The position numbers and the translations under genes were made by a program. A stretch of DNA of 50,670 nucleotides from Anaerolineae bacterium. GTDB lineage: Bacteria; Chloroflexota; Anaerolineae; Aggregatilineales; Phototrophicaceae. The notes beneath the pieces were generated by a model. It worked only from the letters and a program-made list of their open reading frames with translations. It made no database searches and was not told where the DNA came from. The stretch lies in assembly GCA_023382675.1 (NCBI GenBank), contig JAHDWN010000046.1:1-50670 (forward strand). Reading direction: 5' to 3'. Shown here piece by piece: positions 45,685 to 50,670 of the stretch. How positions within the stretch are numbered: position 1 is the stretch's first letter; the number at the start of each line of letters is the position of its first letter.

Positions 45685-48600
45685 TCAACCCTTTTTACGG
45701 CGGCGCGACCGACGCACAGAATCTGCAAGCAGCTTGCTTGAAGCGATAACAAAACCCGAAATCAGAATCGCCTCTGCCGTCGGCGGTGGATCTGTAGGTG
45801 GTGGGTCTGTCGGCGGCGGTGGATCAGTGGAGAGTGGCGGAGGATCCGTGGGCGGCGGTGGATCTGTTGGCGGTACGGCCGTTGGGGGCGGCGGATCCGT
45901 TGGCGGTACTGGCGTCGGCGGCGGCGGATCCGTTGGCGGTACTGGCGTCGGCGGCGGCGGATCGGTCGGCGGCACCGGTGTGGGAGGTGGCGGATCGGTC
46001 GGCGGCACCGGCGTGGGTGGCACGGGCGTATTTGTCGGCGGTACGGGCGTGGGTGGCACCGGTGTATTTGTCGGCGGTACGGGTGTGGGTGGCACCGGTG
46101 TATTTGTCGGCGGTACGGGCGTGGGTGGCACCGGCGTGTTCGTCGGCGGCACCGGCGTATTGGTAGGCGGCACCGGTGTGTTCGTCGGTGGTACCGGCGT
46201 ATTGGTAGGCGGCACCGGCGTGTTCGTCGGTGGCACGGGTGTGTTGGTGGGCGGCACCGGCGTGTTCGTCGGGCGCGGTGTGTTGGTCGGACGCGGTGTG
46301 TTCGTCGGACGCGGTGTGTTGGTTGGGCGCGGTGTGTTCGTCGGGCGCGGCGTATTGGTCAGCGTATTGGTTGGAATTGGCGTATTCGTCGGCACCGGCG
46401 TATTGGTCGGTGTGTTGGTCGGGATAGGCGTATTGGTCGGCACCGGCGTATTGGTCGGTGTATTCGTTGGCGGTATGAAGGTCGGCTGCGGTGTATCGGT
46501 GGGCGCTGGGGTGGAAGTCGCACCGACATTCGAGTCGCCCTGATCAGCGGCAGCACCACGAATGTTGATTGGGGCAGCGCCATAGCAAACAACGGCAGCG
46601 ACTGTGACATCGCCCGACCCGCCATTGCTGTCTACACGACCCGTGTGTTCGAGCACGATATGATGCGCACCAGCAAACTGCACACCCGCGCTAACGTCAA
46701 ACGCCTGCCATTGGTTCTCGCCATGATCGGGGATTGTCTGGATATTCACCTGATCGACGACGACGTTGAATTCTTCGTTGTCTTCAACTGCGCACTGATT
46801 GCCGCTGTAGGGGCAGCCGAGGTCCGGACGACCTACCATTGACACAACCTGGACGCTGACCAATGCCGGGCCGCGCAGCGCGATCCATACGTCCGCAGGC
46901 GTGCCGTCAGGGGTTAGAACCGTCTGCGGAATCTCGGCGAGCTGCACCGTGTTTTCAGGACAGACGGGCGTGAGCGGCTCATAAACATAGTCAAAGTGGT
47001 TGGTCATGAGGCCATGACCGGTCGCGCTGGCTGCGACTTCAACGCGCACGCCCGAATTGTTGAAGTCCCACGGCTCACCCGGATCGACCTCTTTAACCAG
47101 GTACATGCCAGGGATCAGGTCATTCCACGTGAGGACGCCGCCCTCACCGCCGATGGGCTGGCAGTCGGGTTCCAATGGATAGGAGGGGCCACTCAGACAG
47201 AGTTTGAAAACGCGGTCGGGATTCGGCGCTACGTTGCTCCAATTGACGACTTTGGTGATGGCAACATTGCCGGTGGTCGCGAAGGGCGGCGCAACGTCAA
47301 TCGTCACTGTCGCCGTATCTTCGCCACCGCGCACATCCAGGATCGTGTAGGTGAAGGTGTCCAGACCGCTAAAGCCGCTGTCCGGCACATAGACGATGAC
47401 ACCACCACCGACATGTTCCGCGCTACCGTGGGACGGCGTGCCAATATCGGCCAGCGAGAAGGTATCGCCGTCGGGATCACTATCGTTGAGCAAGACGCTA
47501 ATGGCAGTGCTGGTGGCCGCGCCAGTCGATGCCTGATCATCGGCAGCATCAGGATTGATGTTTGGCGGTGGCAGGACTTCGACGGTGACACGCGCGGACG
47601 ACTCTGCGTCCTGCGCATCCGCGATGGTATAGGCAAAGCTGATGATACCCAGGAAGTCTGTGGGCGGTGTGAAGGTGATTGTGCCGTCCGGGTTGACCTG
47701 TGTCGTCCCTGTCCCTTCTGCGAGCGCTTCGACGCGGACTATGCGCAGAGGATCGCCGTCGGCATCCTGATCGTTGGCGATCACTGCAATCGTGACCGGG
47801 ATATTGACCGTCGTCGAGCTGCGATCATCGCCTGCCTGTGGCGGTGTATTCGGCGGCGGCACAACACTGACAATGCCATGCGCCGTGCTGCCGCCACCCT
47901 TGGCGTCAGCGACGGTGTAGGTGAAGCTGTCAGCGCCCGTGAAGTCCAGCGGCGGCGTATAGAGGATGACACCATCATCAAGCGCTGCACTGCCATAGAC
48001 CGGCGCGCCAATCGTCGAAATATCCAGCGACCCAGCTTCCGGATCGCGGTCGTTGGCGAGTACGTCGATCCGAATCGGCGTATCGCGGATCGTCTCAACC
48101 GCATCATCGACCGCAATGGGCGGCTCGTTAGTGGGCGTGGCAACAACCACGGTGATGGTCGCGCTATCGCTGCCACCTTTGCCATCGCTCACGGTGTAGA
48201 CCATTGTATCGACGCCCTGGAAGCCGACGGAAGGCGTGTAAGTAACACTGCCATCATCATTGGCTCTGGCCGTACCGTTGGCAGGCTGCGACAGGTTGAT
48301 AATCGTGAGTGTGTCGCCGTCATCATCGCTGTCATTGGCGAGCGGCTCGATGCGCAGTGCCCCCGGACTGCTGGTTTCTACCCGATCATTTGTGGCCTGG
48401 GGCGCGGTATTCGGCGCAGCGCCAACGATGACGACCACGAGCGCCGTATCGATGGCTCCGTCAGGATCTGCAATCGTGTAGCTGAAGGTATCCGCACCAA
48501 TAAAGATCGGATTGGGTATGTAGGTGATCACACCGTCATCGCCGAGTTCGGTCCTTCCGCTCAACGCCGGAGTGACACTGGTGACTGTGATCGGATCACC

Positions 48601-50670
48601 ATTCGGATCGCCGTCGTTGGCGAGCACGTCGATTTCGACCGGGGTGCTCTCCGTGGTGGAGACAGTATCGTCAAACGCAGCCGGCGGCAGGTTGGGTGGT
48701 CGCTGGACGGTGATGGTGATCGTCGCTTCGTCACCTGCACCCCGACCATCATCAATACTGTACGTCAGACTATCGACACCGATGAAGCCTTCGGCAGGGG
48801 TATAGGTGATCGTATCGTTGTCGTTGCGAACGATACTACCGTTGGCAGGGCTGCCGAGTGAGGCAATGCTGATCGCGTCGCCATCGGGATCGGCGTCATT
48901 CGCCAGAACAGGGATGGTCACGGCGATGCCCGCCAGCGTTTCTGCGCTGTCGTCTTCAGCAACCGGCGGCAGATTGGGCGGCGGCAGCACGCGAATGGTG
49001 ATGCGCGCGGTGTCTTCTTCGCCCTGGTCATCAGCGACAGCATAGACAATCAGATCCACACCTGTAAAGCCGATACGCGGCGTATAAGTAATAACTCCCG
49101 CATCATCGACGGTGGTTTCGCCCGCATCCGAAGGATCGAAAACTGTCAGCGTGAGTGGGCCGCCTTCTGGATCGCTGTCGTTGGTGAGTGGCTCGATGAT
49201 AACCGACGTATCCATGAATGTTTCGACGGTATCATTCTGAGCGACGGGTGGCTGGTTGGGCGGTGGCAACACATTGACAACGACCGGCGTGCTATCGACG
49301 CCATCACGCCCATCAGCAATCGTGTAGGTGAAAGTATCTTCACCAACAAAGTCCACGTCAGGGATGTAGGTAAAGGTGGCGTCGGGGTTGGTCGCAATAC
49401 TCCCGTGCTGCGGATCGGTGGCGCTGGTAATTGTCAAAGGATCGTCATCGGGATCGGTATCGTTCGCCAGGACATCAATGGTGATGGACGCGCCCATGAT
49501 CGTTTCAACGCGATCTGCGCTGGCGACCGGCGGATGGTTGGGCGGTGGCATGACTTCGACTGAAATGGTCGCGCTGGCGCTGCCGCCCTTACCATCGCTC
49601 ACGGTGTAGGCAAAAGAATCTTTGCCCACAAAGTCGGGATTCGGCGTGTAAAGGTAAATACCGTCACCGGCGCTCGCCAGCGAACCATTCTCAGGATCGC
49701 CAATCTCAGTCACCTGGAGCGAGTTCTCATCCGGATCGCTGTCGTTCGCCAGGACAGCGATGTTGATAGGCGTCTCAAAGGGTGTCGTGACGGCGTCATC
49801 GGCAGCGACCGGGGGCTGATTGGGCGGCGGCTGCACAACGATGATGACGGTCGCCGAGGCCGAGCCGCCTTTGCCATCGACCGCCGTATAGGTGAATCGA
49901 TCCGTGCCGGAGAAGCCTTCAGCCGGCGTATAGACAATCACACCGCCCGGCTGTGGGGTCGCGACGCCATTTTCGGGCGCAGCGGGCGTAACGCCAAGCG
50001 TATCGCCATCCGGATCGCTATCATTGGCAAGGACAGAAATGACGACCGGCTGCCCGGCCATCGTCTGAGCAGTATCATCCTGCGCCGCAGGCACATTATT
50101 GGCAATACCGGCGCAGGCACTTTCAAGATTGTCAGTCGCCAGCCAGGGGAGATAGTTGGTATTTCGTGTCAGCGAGTCGCCGCTGCCGTCCGCCGCGCCG
50201 GATGGGCCATCTGCCGCCCCCCACCAGTTGCAGCTTACGTCCATGACCACTTCTGTAGGGTTGTTCACACCCGCCTGGTTGCCGGCGATGGCATTGTACG
50301 AGCCATTCACCAGCGGCGCGATGCTGTCGGTTCCGTTTTCGTCCCGAAGCGCGACAGCCGTCTGCGCGCCGGTAATGCGATTGCGCGTCAGAGTCGCCTG
50401 GGTGTTGCCGGTGATGCCGTAGAGAAGCGCATCGAACGAGATTGCGAAGATGCCATAATCGCCACCGGTGATGGTGTTCTCGCTGATCGTCGCCACACCC
50501 TCATCCACGAGAATGCCGATGTAGCGATTACTGCGCAGCGTGTTGCCGTTGATAATCACCTCTGGACTCAGGCTGTAGATGCCGATGTCGCTTTCGGTGA
50601 TGATGTTGCCAGTGATAAGCGAGTTGCCGCCATCGTTGAAAATCAGGATACCGCTGGCAGCGAACTGGCT
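45685..50670 (-). CDS. Giant surface protein: beta-helix, ten cadherin-like repeats, Pro/Thr stalk (5' part beyond the window)
   Basis: The frame is open to the right edge, so 1661 C-terminal residues are visible. A right-handed beta-helix tail with NosD-like turns (ITGNIITESDIGIYSLS and following) covers about residues 1-185. Ten tandem repeats of about 94 residues follow (about 190-1130), each with the pattern PPxAxDDxxxT...I.VLANDSDPDGDxL and a YTPxxxFxGxDxFxYTVxDGxGG strand, typical of cadherin-like/VCBS (tandem-95) modules whose Asp residues bind calcium. A small domain (VAITKVVNW...LVKEVDPG), another beta-rich domain, a stalk of about 240 residues made of PTNTP and PPTDPP units, a hydrophobic segment (ILISGFVIASS) and a basic tail RRSRRRKKG complete it. 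It is probably cell-surface anchored by the tail. Adhesion is inferred. Confidence 0.9.
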   Translation of the reverse strand, partial: SQFAASGILIFNDGGNSLITGNIITESDIGIYSLSPEVIINGNTLRSNRYIGILVDEGVATISENTITGGDYGIFAISFDALLYGITGNTQATLTRNRITGAQTAVALRDENGTDSIAPLVNGSYNAIAGNQAGVNNPTEVVMDVSCNWWGAADGPSGAADGSGDSLTRNTNYLPWLATDNLESACAGIANNVPAAQDDTAQTMAGQPVVISVLANDSDPDGDTLGVTPAAPENGVATPQPGGVIVYTPAEGFSGTDRFTYTAVDGKGGSASATVIIVVQPPPNQPPVAADDAVTTPFETPINIAVLANDSDPDENSLQVTEIGDPENGSLASAGDGIYLYTPNPDFVGKDSFAYTVSDGKGGSASATISVEVMPPPNHPPVASADRVETIMGASITIDVLANDTDPDDDPLTITSATDPQHGSIATNPDATFTYIPDVDFVGEDTFTYTIADGRDGVDSTPVVVNVLPPPNQPPVAQNDTVETFMDTSVIIEPLTNDSDPEGGPLTLTVFDPSDAGETTVDDAGVITYTPRIGFTGVDLIVYAVADDQGEEDTARITIRVLPPPNLPPVAEDDSAETLAGIAVTIPVLANDADPDGDAISIASLGSPANGSIVRNDNDTITYTPAEGFIGVDSLTYSIDDGRGAGDEATITITVQRPPNLPPAAFDDTVSTTESTPVEIDVLANDGDPNGDPITVTSVTPALSGRTELGDDGVITYIPNPIFIGADTFSYTIADPDGAIDTALVVVIVGAAPNTAPQATNDRVETSSPGALRIEPLANDSDDDGDTLTIINLSQPANGTARANDDGSVTYTPSVGFQGVDTMVYTVSDGKGGSDSATITVVVATPTNEPPIAVDDAVETIRDTPIRIDVLANDRDPEAGSLDISTIGAPVYGSAALDDGVILYTPPLDFTGADSFTYTVADAKGGGSTAHGIVSVVPPPNTPPQAGDDRSSTTVNIPVTIAVIANDQDADGDPLRIVRVEALAEGTGTTQVNPDGTITFTPPTDFLGIISFAYTIADAQDAESSARVTVEVLPPPNINPDAADDQASTGAATSTAISVLLNDSDPDGDTFSLADIGTPSHGSAEHVGGGVIVYVPDSGFSGLDTFTYTILDVRGGEDTATVTIDVAPPFATTGNVAITKVVNWSNVAPNPDRVFKLCLSGPSYPLEPDCQPIGGEGGVLTWNDLIPGMYLVKEVDPGEPWDFNNSGVRVEVAASATGHGLMTNHFDYVYEPLTPVCPENTVQLAEIPQTVLTPDGTPADVWIALRGPALVSVQVVSMVGRPDLGCPYSGNQCAVEDNEEFNVVVDQVNIQTIPDHGENQWQAFDVSAGVQFAGAHHIVLEHTGRVDSNGGSGDVTVAAVVCYGAAPINIRGAAADQGDSNVGATSTPAPTDTPQPTFIPPTNTPTNTPVPTNTPIPTNTPTNTPVPTNTPIPTNTLTNTPRPTNTPRPTNTPRPTNTPRPTNTPRPTNTPVPPTNTPVPPTNTPVPPTNTPVPPTNTPVPPTNTPVPPTNTPVPPTPVPPTNTPVPPTPVPPTNTPVPPTPVPPTNTPVPPTPVPPTDPPPPTPVPPTDPPPPTPVPPTDPPPPTPVPPTDPPPPTAVPPTDPPPPTDPPPLSTDPPPPTDPPPTDPPPTAEAILISGFVIASSKLLADSVRRSRRRKKG
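45780..46500 (-). repeat. Low-complexity tandem repeat coding the Pro/Thr stalk
   Basis: Near-identical short units (multiples of 9, 18 and 21 bases) code for PTNTPV, PTNTPR, PPTNTPV and PPTDPPPPTPV in successive blocks. The order of blocks (PTNTP at the domain side, PPTDPP near the membrane) suggests stepwise local duplication. Such arrays change length readily and can cause assembly errors. Confidence 0.85.
47285..50095 (-). repeat. Ten tandem cadherin-like coding repeats of about 280 bases
   Basis: The repeated unit encodes about 94 residues, joined mostly by PPPNxPP linkers. The ten copies have clearly diverged (for example VLANDSDPDGD versus PLANDSDDDGD versus VIANDQDADGD), so they are old duplications and not recent identical copies. 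Confidence 0.85.

Noticed and set aside
45614-46543. A 309-codon plus-strand frame rich in GGTGV
   Set aside because: It is the mirror of the Pro/Thr stalk of the minus-strand surface protein; the composition follows from the repeat, and no start signal is seen.
46996-48861. A 621-codon plus-strand frame opposite the cadherin-like repeats
   Set aside because: It has Arg/Asp/Ile-rich low-quality sequence with a period matching the repeats on the other strand; the minus-strand protein is clearly the real one.

Overview
The window looks like the chromosome of a free-living, moderately GC-rich bacterium, most likely a Chloroflexota member of the Anaerolineae type. This is inference from gene content: very GAF-rich sensor proteins, an archaeal-type prolyl-tRNA synthetase ending in Tyr, secreted proteins with Pro/Thr stalks, and many RbsA/RbsC-type sugar transporter genes. 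No rRNA, tRNA, CRISPR array, phage or insertion sequence was recognised.

Layout. 1-3053 (minus): ATPase and two permeases of a sugar ABC importer, running off the left edge. 3314-5638 (minus): a MacB/FtsX-type permease, a 65-residue membrane protein and a B3/B4-domain protein. 5863-6804 (plus): an unknown polytopic membrane protein. 6811-8421 (minus): an MccB-type carboxyltransferase. 8524-10735 (plus): a KimA-like transporter behind a leader carrying an intrinsic terminator. 10856-11677 (plus): an orphan metal-type ABC ATPase. 11684-14572 (minus): DUF554, histone-deacetylase-like, DinB and DUF1684 proteins. 14685-15107: the remnant of a PLP-dependent decarboxylase gene.

The centre of interest is 15264-31898 (plus), a compact signalling cluster. 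Two single-domain receivers are followed by four kinase-less GAF sensor proteins (one soluble, three membrane-bound) joined by ATGA overlaps. A 2413-residue hybrid histidine kinase comes next (two membrane segments, eight GAF-like modules, a PAS, HisKA, HATPase and two receivers). The last gene overlaps the kinase stop by one base and encodes a threonine-synthase-like PLP enzyme fused to a C-terminal receiver. No DNA-binding or cyclic-dinucleotide output domain is encoded. The simplest reading is a multi-input phosphorelay whose output is partly an amino-acid biosynthetic enzyme. The four sensors share a layout and all end in the first half of a GAF domain, which could be a docking or assembly element.

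Right part. 32022-33509 (plus): an AidB-like acyl-CoA dehydrogenase, whose end overlaps a convergent pirin gene. 33481-37250 (minus): pirin, proS, rsmI and a nucleoside deaminase. 37314-40783 (minus): a NatA-type ATPase with two ABC-2 permeases and a clear terminator. 41048-41431 (plus): a lone receiver with its own terminator. 41523-45601 (minus): a DUF255 thioredoxin-fold protein, then a CcoG/NapH-like iron-sulfur membrane protein and a YtkA/FixH-like lipoprotein. 45685-50670 (minus, partial): a giant surface protein with a beta-helix, ten cadherin-like repeats of about 94 residues, a Pro/Thr stalk and a C-terminal hydrophobic segment with a basic tail.
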